In this document: positions 42,539 through 51,052 of the stretch, one piece after another | Position numbering within the stretch: position 1 is the stretch's first letter | Layout of the letters: every line of letters starts with the position of its first letter | NCBI GenBank assembly: GCA_964605775.1 | Contig: CAZSDU010000018.1 | Location: forward strand, 1 to 60,480 | Direction of reading: 5' to 3' | DNA length: 60,480 bases | Source of the DNA: CAZSDU01 sp964605775 | GTDB taxonomy: Bacteria > Bacteroidota > Bacteroidia > Bacteroidales > FEN-979 | The notes under the pieces: model-generated | What the model was told of the DNA's origin: nothing | The model's input: only the letters and a program-made list of their open reading frames with translations | Database searches by the model: none | Program-made: the position numbers and the translations under genes

Positions 42539-44260
42539 ATGCTCTTCAATATCGATATCAATGATCAAAGTGTTCCTGCCAAGCGGGGTGAAACCATATT
42601 GACTGTCCTGCAACGGAATGGTATCAAGCTCCCGACCTTATGCCATATGAGCAATTTTTCACCCAGTGGTGCCTGCAGAATGTGCATCGTGGAAGTAGAT
42701 GGCTTACCGGCGCTTGTCCCTGCCTGTTCTCACTTGGTCGAAGAATGGATGAAAATATACACCCACTCTCCCCGCGTTTTGAAAGCAAGGAAAACCATAG
42801 TGGAACTTTTACTTGCCAACCATCCTGATGATTGTTTGTACTGTGAAAGAAACGGAAATTGCGAATTGCAGAAACTGGCGACAGAGCTTGATATCAGAGA
42901 AAGAAAATACCATGGAAAACCTGCCAGGGTGCAGATTGATAAAGGCTGTGACAGCATTGAGCGCGATCCGGCAAAATGTATTCTTTGCGGTCGCTGTATG
43001 CGTGTTTGCGATGAAATGATCGGAGTATCTGCCATTGAAGTTATGGGCAGGGGAAGCAACAGCAGGATAGGCACAACCTACAATAAGGGGCTGAACCCAT
43101 TGAACTGCGTGAAATGCGGACAATGCATAATGGTCTGCCCAACCGGAGCACTTATGGAAAATTCCAGCCTTCGCCAGGTCATGGAAGCCCTGAACAACCC
43201 GAAATTGCACACAGTGATACAGTTTTCACCGACTGTTCCGGCTGCCATCGCAGAAGATCTTGGACTCAGAGCCAATAAAGATATCGTCAACCTGCTCAGG
43301 GCTGCCCTGCTAAAAATTGGTTTCCGCCAGGTGTTTGATACCGCCTTCTCAGCTGATATTAACATTATGGAAGTGGCTAATGAGCTGATGGACAGGTTAA
43401 CAAAGAATGAAAAGCTTCCGATTTTCACCAGCTGTTGCCCTTCCTGGGTCAAATATATTGAAGATGTTCGTCCAGGATTTATCGGGCATTTATCCACCAG
43501 TCTTTCACCCCAGCAGATCATGGGTAACCTGATCAAACGCTATATATCAAGTTCCGCAGGCCGGGACCCGGAAAATGTGTTTGTCGTTTCTGTCATGCCT
43601 TGTACTTCCAAAAAGTATGAAGCCAAGCATACGCTCATGAAGGATGATAAGACCCATATGGTTGATGCCGTACTCACGACAAGGGAACTTGTCAGGCTAT
43701 TTCGTCTTTTCGGTACTGATTTCAACAATATTGAACCTGAACCTTCTGAAACCGCTTTTAGCTTCTGCAGCTCTTCCGGAAAACTTTACGGAATTTCCGG
43801 CGGGGTATCGGAAGGTATTCTCCGTACCTTACATTTCATGATGACCGGCCAGGAATTGAACCCGATGAAAATAGCCGAATTACGCGGACTGAAAACGAAA
43901 AAGGAAGCGAAAATAAAAATCGGCAAGCAGTTTATCAATGTTGTGGCTATCAGTGGTCTTGCCAATGTAAAAAACCTCCTTTCTGACATCGAAGCAGGGA
44001 AAAATGATGTTCATCTTGTAGAAGTAATGGCTTGTCCTTACGGATGTGTTAATGGTGGTGGACAACCCATCGGAAGCGATGAAAAAAATCTGAAGAGCAG
44101 AATGAAAGTGCTATATGACATGGATGAAGAAGAAATGATCAAAGTCGCCCATAAAAATCAAATTCTTTCAGACCTCTATGAAAAGTTCATCGGGAAACCG
44201 AATACTGAAAGCAACACTGATTTACTTCATCTATCAAGAATTAAACCGGAAAATATATGA
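42539..44260 (+). CDS. hydA: [FeFe]-hydrogenase catalytic subunit HydA, operon 3
   Basis: 573 aa. [2Fe-2S] domain (CHMSNFSPSGACRMC), His-ligated [4Fe-4S] (HPDDCLYCERNGNC), two [4Fe-4S] motifs (CILCGRCMRVC, CVKCGQCIMVCP), and H-cluster motifs L1 TSCCPSW, L2 MPCTSKKYE, L3 MACPYGCVNGGGQP. All ligands are present. The segment before the H-domain, VIQFSPTVPAAIAEDLGL, differs from the VVQTAPAVR of the other two. It overlaps the next gene by 4 bases, so the sensor kinase is translationally coupled to the catalytic subunit. Confidence 0.95.
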   Translation: MLFNIDINDQSVPAKRGETILTVLQRNGIKLPTLCHMSNFSPSGACRMCIVEVDGLPALVPACSHLVEEWMKIYTHSPRVLKARKTIVELLLANHPDDCLYCERNGNCELQKLATELDIRERKYHGKPARVQIDKGCDSIERDPAKCILCGRCMRVCDEMIGVSAIEVMGRGSNSRIGTTYNKGLNPLNCVKCGQCIMVCPTGALMENSSLRQVMEALNNPKLHTVIQFSPTVPAAIAEDLGLRANKDIVNLLRAALLKIGFRQVFDTAFSADINIMEVANELMDRLTKNEKLPIFTSCCPSWVKYIEDVRPGFIGHLSTSLSPQQIMGNLIKRYISSSAGRDPENVFVVSVMPCTSKKYEAKHTLMKDDKTHMVDAVLTTRELVRLFRLFGTDFNNIEPEPSETAFSFCSSSGKLYGISGGVSEGILRTLHFMMTGQELNPMKIAELRGLKTKKEAKIKIGKQFINVVAISGLANVKNLLSDIEAGKNDVHLVEVMACPYGCVNGGGQPIGSDEKNLKSRMKVLYDMDEEEMIKVAHKNQILSDLYEKFIGKPNTESNTDLLHLSRIKPENI

Positions 44261-46239
44261 GTCAATCCTATCACCGGCAACTTGTTTTCACCCTGAAGGA
44301 CAGGTGCAGGGTTTGCTATACTTGTCTCAGAGAATGCCCCGTCAAAGCCATTAAAATCATCAATGGGCAGGCAGAAGTGATCAATGACCGATGTATCGGA
44401 TGCGGGAATTGCGTGAAAGTTTGCAGTCAGGGAGCGAAAATCCCTTTGCGATCAGTCGGAGAAGTCGACAAGATGCTGAAATCTGATCAAAAAATTGCCG
44501 CTTGCATTGCCCCGAGCTTTCCTGCCGAGTTTACTGAAATTGAAGATCCGAAGATATTGGTCGGCATGTTGCGTAAGCTAGGTTTTAACTATGTAACGGA
44601 AGTATCATTCGGAGCTGACATTGTTGCCAGGGAATATGAAAAAAAAATCAAATCAAACCAGGGAGACGGGATCATTTCCTCAGACTGCCCTGCCATCGTG
44701 TATTTTATCCGCCATTATCACCCTGACCTTGTCGGAAACCTTGCTCCCATTGCATCTCCTATGTTAGCTATGACCCGTGTTTTAAGAGAAAAATACGGGC
44801 ATGAAACCAAAGTTGTTTTTATCGGTCCTTGTTTTGCAAAAAAAGCAGAAAGCATGGAAGTGGACGAAGTGCTGACATTTATGGAATTGCGTGAGATGTT
44901 TCAGGAAATGAATATCAAGGCCGGCGATGTTGAACCCTCCGATTTTGATCCCCCTTACTCCGGAAAAGGAGCGATTTTTCCGATCAGTCGTGGTTTATAT
45001 TATACAGCCAACGGGGCAGAAAACATTCCTGAAGAACATGTGATCGTGGCAGAAGGGCGCATCCATTATAAAGAAGCCATAAGGGAGTATGAGGATGGAT
45101 TGATCAAGGATAAAAACCTCCTGCTGTTGTGTTGTGAAGGTTGTATTATGGGACCGGGAACATCACCCGGCGGAAAAAGATTTGTACGAAGCGCCGCCAT
45201 CGGAAAGTATGCTTCCACCAAGCTCAGAAATATGAACCAGGAAATTTGGGAAAATGAGATCAAAGAATTCAGTAAGATAGACTTATCCCAGCATTTTTCA
45301 CCTGAAGACCGCCGGCTTTTACCTCCCACCAATGAAGATGTGCTGGAAGCCCTGCATGGCATGGGGAAATTTACTCCTCAGGACCATCTCAACTGCGGCG
45401 CCTGCGGATACGATACCTGTGTTGATCATGCCAGTGCCATTGTCAATGGCCTGGCTGAAACAGAAATGTGTTTACCCTATGCCATTGAAAAACTTCATGA
45501 TTCCATAAACAGCCTGAATGTTTCAAATGAAAAACTGGCCAAAGCAAAAGCCGCTCTGAAGCAATCTGAGAAGCTGGCCCATATGGGTCAGCTTTCTGCC
45601 GGGATCGCCCATGAGCTGAATAATCCCCTCGGAGTTATTACCATGTATTCGAATATCCTGATGGATGAAGCTCCCGAGGGAGATGCTGCAAGAGATGACC
45701 TGAAACTCATCGTAGAACAAGCTGATCGTTGTAAAAAAATCGTCAGTGGTTTACTGAATTTTGCCCGAAAGAACCAGGTAAATCTTTCTGAAACGAATGT
45801 GGTGAAATTTACTGAACATAGTTTAAATTCCATCATCAAACCGGAACATATCAGCTTTTCATTTGAACCAAACATTGCTGACCCCATCGCCATGCTTGAC
45901 ATTGATCAGATGATGCAGGTACTGACCAATCTTGAAAAAAATGCGATCGAAGCCATGCCTGATGGCGGTTTGCTCAAAATTGGTGTCGAAGGGGATGATC
46001 ATGAGATTACCTTCGTGGTAACAGATACGGGTAGCGGTATTGCCAAACAAAATATGGATAAACTATTTACACCTTTTTTCACCACCAAAGAGATGGGAAA
46101 AGGTACCGGTTTAGGACTGGCATTGATCTATGGAATTGTTAAAATGCATAAGGGAAAAATTCATGTCGACTCCAATGATGATCCGGATGCAGGTCCAACT
46201 GGAACAACATTCAGGATCACCATACCAAGAGGGATGTAA
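44257..46239 (+). CDS. Hydrogenase-like sensor (HydS-type) fused to a histidine kinase
   Basis: 660 aa, soluble. Two [4Fe-4S] motifs (CRVCYTCLRECP, CIGCGNCVKVCS), then an H-domain with L1 SSDCPAI (Cys144), L2 IGPCFAKKAE (Cys192), L3 CCEGCIMGPGTSPGG (Cys296), the same deviations as in the 38062 sensor. An Fe-S domain follows (Cys380, 383, 388, 405), a coiled-coil linker, and an NtrB-type kinase: phospho-acceptor His452 in GIAHELNNPLGV, N box NLEKNAIEAMPDGG, G boxes VTDTGSGI and GKGTGLGLALIYG. A redox- or H2-responsive kinase encoded inside a hydrogenase operon. Partners are probably the receivers at 46320 and 46738. Confidence 0.88.
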   Translation: MSQSYHRQLVFTLKDRCRVCYTCLRECPVKAIKIINGQAEVINDRCIGCGNCVKVCSQGAKIPLRSVGEVDKMLKSDQKIAACIAPSFPAEFTEIEDPKILVGMLRKLGFNYVTEVSFGADIVAREYEKKIKSNQGDGIISSDCPAIVYFIRHYHPDLVGNLAPIASPMLAMTRVLREKYGHETKVVFIGPCFAKKAESMEVDEVLTFMELREMFQEMNIKAGDVEPSDFDPPYSGKGAIFPISRGLYYTANGAENIPEEHVIVAEGRIHYKEAIREYEDGLIKDKNLLLLCCEGCIMGPGTSPGGKRFVRSAAIGKYASTKLRNMNQEIWENEIKEFSKIDLSQHFSPEDRRLLPPTNEDVLEALHGMGKFTPQDHLNCGACGYDTCVDHASAIVNGLAETEMCLPYAIEKLHDSINSLNVSNEKLAKAKAALKQSEKLAHMGQLSAGIAHELNNPLGVITMYSNILMDEAPEGDAARDDLKLIVEQADRCKKIVSGLLNFARKNQVNLSETNVVKFTEHSLNSIIKPEHISFSFEPNIADPIAMLDIDQMMQVLTNLEKNAIEAMPDGGLLKIGVEGDDHEITFVVTDTGSGIAKQNMDKLFTPFFTTKEMGKGTGLGLALIYGIVKMHKGKIHVDSNDDPDAGPTGTTFRITIPRGM

Positions 46240-46242
46240 AAA

Positions 46243-46282
46243 GTTGGTGAGTTAGCGAGTTGGTGAGTTGGTGAGTTGTAAT
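46243..46282 (+). repeat. Tandem repeat, five 8-bp units (GTTGGTGA type)
   Basis: GTTGGTGA, GTTAGCGA, GTTGGTGA, GTTGGTGA and GTTGTAAT, starting 3 bases after the stop of the sensor kinase gene. Confidence 0.9.
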
Positions 46283-46291
46283 AGAGAATAC

Positions 46292-46319
46292 ATTCTTAAT
46301 TCTTAATTCTTAATTAAAT
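46292..46319 (+). repeat. Tandem repeat, 7-bp units (ATTCTTA type)
   Basis: ATTCTTA three times, then ATTAAAT, ending directly at the ATG of the receiver gene. It is the second of a pair of unrelated arrays in the same 80-base gap, as at 22916-23010. Confidence 0.88.
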
Positions 46320-46718
46320 ATGAAGCCAGGGAATATAACGATTCTGATTGTGGATGATGATCAGGATTATCTGTTTCAGTTAAAAACTAAGGTGGAAAAA
46401 TTCGGGTTTAGAACGATCACTGCCGAAGGTCAGAAAGAAGCTGAAGCCTTGATCGAGAAGACGAAGCCTGACCTTGCTATTCTTGACCTGATGATGGAAA
46501 ATGAAGACAGCGGATTTATTTTATGTTATAAAATGAAGAAGAAATATCCCGATGTTCCCATTATCATTGCCACTGGAGTCGCAGCAGAAACAGGCATCAG
46601 TTTTGACATCAACGATGAAAACAACAGAAAATGGATTAAAGCAGATTGTTTTCTGGATAAGGGTATTCGCTCTGAAAAGTTAAAAGAGGAAATTGATAAA
46701 TTATTGATTAATCACTAA
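46320..46718 (+). CDS. Stand-alone response regulator receiver
   Basis: 132 aa, CheY-like. Acidic pocket LIVDDDQD, phospho-acceptor in LAILDLMMENEDSG, conserved Thr and Lys in IIIATGVAAE and CFLDKGI. No output domain. Between the sensor kinase and the receiver-kinase hybrid, so it may pass phosphate between the two or interact with a protein target. Confidence 0.88.
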   Translation: MKPGNITILIVDDDQDYLFQLKTKVEKFGFRTITAEGQKEAEALIEKTKPDLAILDLMMENEDSGFILCYKMKKKYPDVPIIIATGVAAETGISFDINDENNRKWIKADCFLDKGIRSEKLKEEIDKLLINH

Positions 46719-46737
46719 TGATGAGGTAAAAAAGATC

Positions 46738-47871
46738 ATGCCGACATTGAAAATTCTTGTTGTTGATGATGAACCCGGTATCCGTAGCGGAGTAGGGCGC
46801 ATCTTAAGAAACTTTCGGGTAGACTATCCATTCATGGATGAAGCATTTGATTTTGAAGTCCTTGAGGCCTCTACCGGTGAAGCCGGGATAGAAATCATTG
46901 AGCGAGACATGCCGGATATTCTCTTACTGGATAATAAGCTACCGGGTATCCAGGGAGTCGAGGTCCTTGAGTACATCAAAAAGAAGCAAATGAATATTGT
47001 GGTCGTCATGATCACTTCCTATGCTTCACTCGAACTGGCGGTAAAAGCCACCAGCGACGGGGCCTATGATTTCATCCCGAAACCCTTCACACCTCAGGAA
47101 TTGAAATCCTCTGTTGAAAATATCACCAAGCGGGTATTTTTGAAAAAAATGACCACTAAACTTCATGATACGGGAAAACAGATTCGCTTCACCTTTTTAT
47201 CTGTGCTCAGCCATGAACTCAAGGCCCCGCTGAATGCCATTGAAGGATATCTTAAAATGATCAGGGAAAGACAACAGGGCAATAATCTGGAGGATTATGA
47301 TGTTATGCTCGACCGTTCACTCGACAGGGTGAAAGGAATGCGTACCCTGATCCTCGATTTACTTGATCTTACTAAGGTGGAATCTGGAAAAAACAAAAGA
47401 AATATCACAGATGTTGACCTCATACACGTCATCAGAACTGCGATGGATACCATGCGACCTTACTCCATACAACGGGATGTGAAAATGATACTGGATGGGC
47501 CGACTCAATTGTATATCAAGGCAGATGCCGATGAGCTGGAGATTATTTTCAACAATCTTATTTCAAATGCCATTAAATACAATAAGGACGGAGGACAAGT
47601 AGGTTGTCGCGTTAAAGACCATGAGGGATGTATTGAAATCAGCGTGGAAGATACGGGTATCGGAATGAATGCCTCTGACATGGAAAAAATTTTTGGTGAT
47701 TTTGTCAGAATCAAAAACGAGAAAACAAAAAATATTACAGGGACAGGGCTTGGCCTTTCCATTGTCAAAAAGCTCATCGAGAATTATTCAGGAACCATTG
47801 AAGTTTCAAGCATTCCGGATCAGGGCAGTACCTTTAAACTCAGACTTCCAATCAATCAACCATGTTTATAA
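46738..47871 (+). CDS. Receiver-histidine kinase hybrid
   Basis: 377 aa. N-terminal receiver (residues 4-125): VVDDEPGIRSG, phospho-acceptor in ILLLDNKLPG, DFIPKPFTP. Then a HisKA domain with phospho-acceptor in VLSHELKAPLNAIEGYL and a HATPase with N box NNLISNAIKYN and G boxes VEDTGIGM and GTGLGLSIV. No membrane segment, so it is driven by its receiver. It overlaps rex by 10 bases. No DNA-binding domain is present. Confidence 0.9.
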   Translation: MPTLKILVVDDEPGIRSGVGRILRNFRVDYPFMDEAFDFEVLEASTGEAGIEIIERDMPDILLLDNKLPGIQGVEVLEYIKKKQMNIVVVMITSYASLELAVKATSDGAYDFIPKPFTPQELKSSVENITKRVFLKKMTTKLHDTGKQIRFTFLSVLSHELKAPLNAIEGYLKMIRERQQGNNLEDYDVMLDRSLDRVKGMRTLILDLLDLTKVESGKNKRNITDVDLIHVIRTAMDTMRPYSIQRDVKMILDGPTQLYIKADADELEIIFNNLISNAIKYNKDGGQVGCRVKDHEGCIEISVEDTGIGMNASDMEKIFGDFVRIKNEKTKNITGTGLGLSIVKKLIENYSGTIEVSSIPDQGSTFKLRLPINQPCL

Positions 47872-48503
47872 AAAATATTCCCCATAAAACCGTTGAACGA
47901 TTAAGCCAGTATCGTCGTTCTCTTTTAATGACCCTTTCTAAGGAAAAAACCCATGTTTTTTCCCATGAAATCGCGCAAATGTTGCATCTGACCCCTGTTC
48001 AGGTCAGGCGCGACCTGATGCTGATCGGATATTCCGGTAATCTGCGCAAAGGCTATGACATCAAGGAACTGATTGAGCTCATTGGAAAAATTATTGATTC
48101 TGAAAAAGGACAAAGGGTTGCTGTGGCCGGATTGGGAAATCTTGGGAAAGCCATGATCAGTTATTTTAAAGGGAAGCGATCAAAACTCAGTATCATTGCT
48201 GCCTTTGATATAAACCCTGAAAAAATAAACCGGGTGTACGATGGAGTCCCCTGTTATCATATGAACCAGATGCCCGACATCATCAAACAGCATAATATCT
48301 CCATCGGGATTATCACTGTCCCGACGGAGCAAGCCCCAGAAATTGCTGAGACCATGGTGCTGGCAGGCATTAAAGGGATACTGAATTACACCCCGAAACC
48401 GCTGAATGTACCTCCCTATGTTTACCTGGAAGAATATGACATGATCACATCCCTCGAAAAAGTGGCTTTTTTTGCCAAAAAGAACGATGAACGAATTAAG
48501 TAG
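47862..48503 (+). CDS. rex: Redox-sensing transcriptional repressor Rex
   Basis: 213 aa. N-terminal winged helix (FSHEIAQMLHLTPVQVRRDL) and a Rossmann NADH/NAD+ domain (VAVAGLGNLGKAMISYF), with the family IGIITVPTEQAPEIA and ILNYTPKPLNVP. Rex leaves its operators when NADH is high and so turns on fermentative and hydrogenase genes. It is encoded at the end of the hydrogenase island, and its predicted operators lie upstream of all three operons. It overlaps the receiver-kinase gene by 10 bases. Confidence 0.95.
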   Translation: MFIKNIPHKTVERLSQYRRSLLMTLSKEKTHVFSHEIAQMLHLTPVQVRRDLMLIGYSGNLRKGYDIKELIELIGKIIDSEKGQRVAVAGLGNLGKAMISYFKGKRSKLSIIAAFDINPEKINRVYDGVPCYHMNQMPDIIKQHNISIGIITVPTEQAPEIAETMVLAGIKGILNYTPKPLNVPPYVYLEEYDMITSLEKVAFFAKKNDERIK

Positions 48504-48515
48504 AAAATTATCGCT

Positions 48516-49445
48516 GTGAAAATATTTTATAATTTCGACCAGGTCAGCCATATCCGCAATGCGGTTGTCACCACAGGCTCATTCGATGGGGTACACATCG
48601 GACATAAGGTCATCCTGCAGAGGTTAAAGAAAATTGCCAACGAAATAGGCGGGGAAACGGTTCTGATCACTTTCCACCCCCACCCCAGAAAAGTACTGTA
48701 TCCTGAAACTGCGGGAAAAGCTCTTTTTCTGATCAACTCTCAAAGGGAAAAAATTGCCCTGCTGGAAAAAGCCGGGTTGGATAACCTCATCATTGTGACT
48801 TTTACCCTTGAATTTTCAAAGATCACTTCCGTTGATTTCATCAGAAATATCCTGATGAATAAGCTCCATGCCCGTAAGATCGTCATTGGCTTTAACCATC
48901 ATTTCGGTCATAACAGGGAAGGAGATTATGAGGCCCTACAGAAATTGGGCAGTGAATCCGGTTTTGAAGTAGAAGAAATTCCTGAACAGGATATCCAGAA
49001 TGAATCCGTTAGCTCTACAAAAATCAGAAAAGCCTTAATGGAGGGGAATATCCAGAAAGCCAATGCCTATTTAGACCATCAATACATCATCAAGGGACCG
49101 GTTATAAAAAGCCCCCCTATTCTGGAAGAAATCGGATTTCCCTGCTATTCTGTCAGAATTGAGGAAGATTGCAAACTGGTGCCACCCAACGGGGTCTATG
49201 CCGTTACGGTAATTGGGGAAGACAGTTTCTCAAGGGGGATGTGTTTTATCAGGAAAAACGAAACCAATCCATTGGATACCATGGTAGAAACACATCTGTT
49301 CGAAAACTACGGAAATATTGAAGGACAAGTGGTGACCGTTCTTTTCCATAAGAGAATCAGAGAAGAAAAGGTGCTCGGTACCATTGAAGAATTAAAAAAA
49401 CAACTGATGGCCGATAAAGCCCAGGTTGACGAACTGATTTTCTGA
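48516..49445 (+). CDS. ribF: Bifunctional riboflavin kinase / FAD synthetase
   Basis: 309 aa, starting at GTG (48516). The FAD synthetase domain has TTGSFDGVHIGHKVILQRL and the conserved HHFGHNREGDYE and VSSTKIRKAL. The riboflavin kinase domain follows (ANAYLDHQYIIKGPV onward, FPCYSVRIEEDCKLVPPNGV). It makes FMN and FAD. Next to flavin-dependent hydrogenase genes, but this is a housekeeping location. It overlaps the next gene by one base. Confidence 0.93.
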   Translation: MKIFYNFDQVSHIRNAVVTTGSFDGVHIGHKVILQRLKKIANEIGGETVLITFHPHPRKVLYPETAGKALFLINSQREKIALLEKAGLDNLIIVTFTLEFSKITSVDFIRNILMNKLHARKIVIGFNHHFGHNREGDYEALQKLGSESGFEVEEIPEQDIQNESVSSTKIRKALMEGNIQKANAYLDHQYIIKGPVIKSPPILEEIGFPCYSVRIEEDCKLVPPNGVYAVTVIGEDSFSRGMCFIRKNETNPLDTMVETHLFENYGNIEGQVVTVLFHKRIREEKVLGTIEELKKQLMADKAQVDELIF

Positions 49446-50230
49446 TGAAAAGCACTCAAAAAAACGAATTATGCATTACCTTTCTGGGAACAGGAACTTC
49501 TATCGGTGTGCCTGTTATTACCTGCGATTGCCCTGTATGTATTTCCCCCGATCCTCATGACAAACGTTTACGCACCTCGATTATGATCGAAGTCAATGGG
49601 TTAACCTTTGTCATTGATTGTGGTCCTGATTTCAGAATACAGATGCTGCGTGAAAATGTATCCAACCTCGATGCCGTAATTTTCACGCATGAACATCGTG
49701 ATCATATTGCTGGTCTTGATGATGTAAGGGCATTCAATTATGTTCTGAATAAGAAAATCGATATCTATGGCACTGCAAGGGTGATGGAGGCCATACGGAT
49801 TGAATTTCCTTACATCTTCTCGGAATCTCGCTATTTTGGTGCACCACAGCTGACCATCCACCCCATCACGGAAGCTCCTTTCAGTATCCAAGGAGTTAAA
49901 TTTACACCCATCATGGTAATGCATGAAAAACTGCCAGTTATGGGGTTCAGAATCGGCGACTTCACTTACATCACCGATGCCAGTTATATCCCTCCGGAGG
50001 AAATGGACAAGATCAGGGGTTCAAAGGTCATTGTATTGAATGCCTTAAGAAATTCAAAGCATGTATCGCATTTTTCTGTTGGTGAAGCCGTCCATATCCT
50101 TACTGAACTTAGGCCTGAAGCTGCTTATCTGACCCATCTAAGCCATTTTGTAGGGCTTCATGATGAAGTGAACAGTCATTTACCGGACTTCATCCAATTG
50201 GCCTATGACGGGCTGAAAATAATAATTTAA
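49445..50230 (+). CDS. Metallo-beta-lactamase-fold hydrolase (PhnP-like)
   Basis: 261 aa. Metal-binding FTHEHRDHIAGLDD, GTGTSIGVPVITCDCPVC with cysteines that can bind a structural zinc, and a C-terminal AAYLTHLSHFVGLHDE. This layout is that of the PhnP/phosphodiesterase-type MBL proteins. It probably cleaves a cyclic phosphate or phosphodiester. The substrate is unknown. It is translationally coupled to ribF. Confidence 0.85.
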   Translation: MKSTQKNELCITFLGTGTSIGVPVITCDCPVCISPDPHDKRLRTSIMIEVNGLTFVIDCGPDFRIQMLRENVSNLDAVIFTHEHRDHIAGLDDVRAFNYVLNKKIDIYGTARVMEAIRIEFPYIFSESRYFGAPQLTIHPITEAPFSIQGVKFTPIMVMHEKLPVMGFRIGDFTYITDASYIPPEEMDKIRGSKVIVLNALRNSKHVSHFSVGEAVHILTELRPEAAYLTHLSHFVGLHDEVNSHLPDFIQLAYDGLKIII

Positions 50231-50231
50231 T

Positions 50232-50255
50232 GCATTCCAGCATGCTTGCATTGAT
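50232..50255 (+). repeat. Tandem repeat, three 8-bp units (GCATTGAT type)
   Basis: GCATTCCA, GCATGCTT and GCATTGAT, beginning 2 bases after the hydrolase stop. The unit is the same as in the array at 22971-23010, 27 kb away. Confidence 0.75.
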
Positions 50256-50272
50256 CCAATAAACCTTTAAAG

Positions 50273-50947
50273 ATGCAGATTGATATTCTGACCTTGTTTC
50301 CTGAGATGTTTGACGGACCTTTCCAGCATTCCATCATCAAAAGGGCTGTGGAAAAGCGACTGGTTCAAATCAATCTTTTCAATATCCGTGACTGGTCGAA
50401 GGGAAAACATAAAAATGTGGACGATTACCCCTATGGCGGAGGCGCCGGGATGGTAATGATGCCGGAACCGTTAGTCAGTGGTATTGAGGACCTGCAAACC
50501 AAAACGGTTTATGATGAAATCATTTACCTGAGTCCTGACGGGGAATTACTGGATCAGCATTTAGCCAACCAGCTTTCGTTGAAAAAAAACATGATTTTTC
50601 TCTGCGGGCATTACAAAGGTATTGATGAACGGATACGCCAGCATTTCATCACCCGGGAAATTTCCATCGGTAATTATGTTCTATCCGGAGGTGAAATGGC
50701 TGCTGTCGTGCTTACCGATGCGATCGTACGACTGATTCCCGGAGTTCTGAACGATGAAACCTCTGCGCTTTCTGATTCTTATCAGGATGGTTTATTATCG
50801 CCACCGGAATACACTCGTCCGGCTGATTTCAGGGGATATCAGGTTCCTGAAATCCTTTTGTCGGGGAATGAAAGGGAAATTGCAAAATGGAGGCTGGAAC
50901 AATCCCTTGAGCGTACCCGGCAGCGTCGGCCTGATATGCTGAAATAA
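50273..50947 (+). CDS. trmD: tRNA (guanine(37)-N1)-methyltransferase TrmD
   Basis: 224 aa. SPOUT-class enzyme. Motifs are DILTLFPEMFDGPFQHSI, DYPYGGGAGMVMMPEPL, LCGHYKGIDERI and YVLSGGEMAAVVLTDAIVRL (knot). It makes m1G37 in tRNA. It precedes rplS, the usual partner gene, with a 105-base gap holding its own promoter. Confidence 0.95.
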   Translation: MQIDILTLFPEMFDGPFQHSIIKRAVEKRLVQINLFNIRDWSKGKHKNVDDYPYGGGAGMVMMPEPLVSGIEDLQTKTVYDEIIYLSPDGELLDQHLANQLSLKKNMIFLCGHYKGIDERIRQHFITREISIGNYVLSGGEMAAVVLTDAIVRLIPGVLNDETSALSDSYQDGLLSPPEYTRPADFRGYQVPEILLSGNEREIAKWRLEQSLERTRQRRPDMLK

Positions 50948-50982
50948 GTCCGGCATGCCGAATGATAAAATTTCCCTGAAAG

Positions 50983-51013
50983 TTTTATTTTGTTGAAAAA
51001 ATTTGTAAATTTG
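50983..51013 (+). promoter_or_regulatory. Promoter of rplS
   Basis: TTTT (50983-50986), 19 bases, TAAATTTG (51006-51013). Fits the Bacteroidota consensus. Transcription would start near 51020, giving a 33-base leader. Confidence 0.6.
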
Positions 51014-51052
51014 CAGCCTTTTTAGTGCAAACCCGTTTAACTTTTGAAAGCC

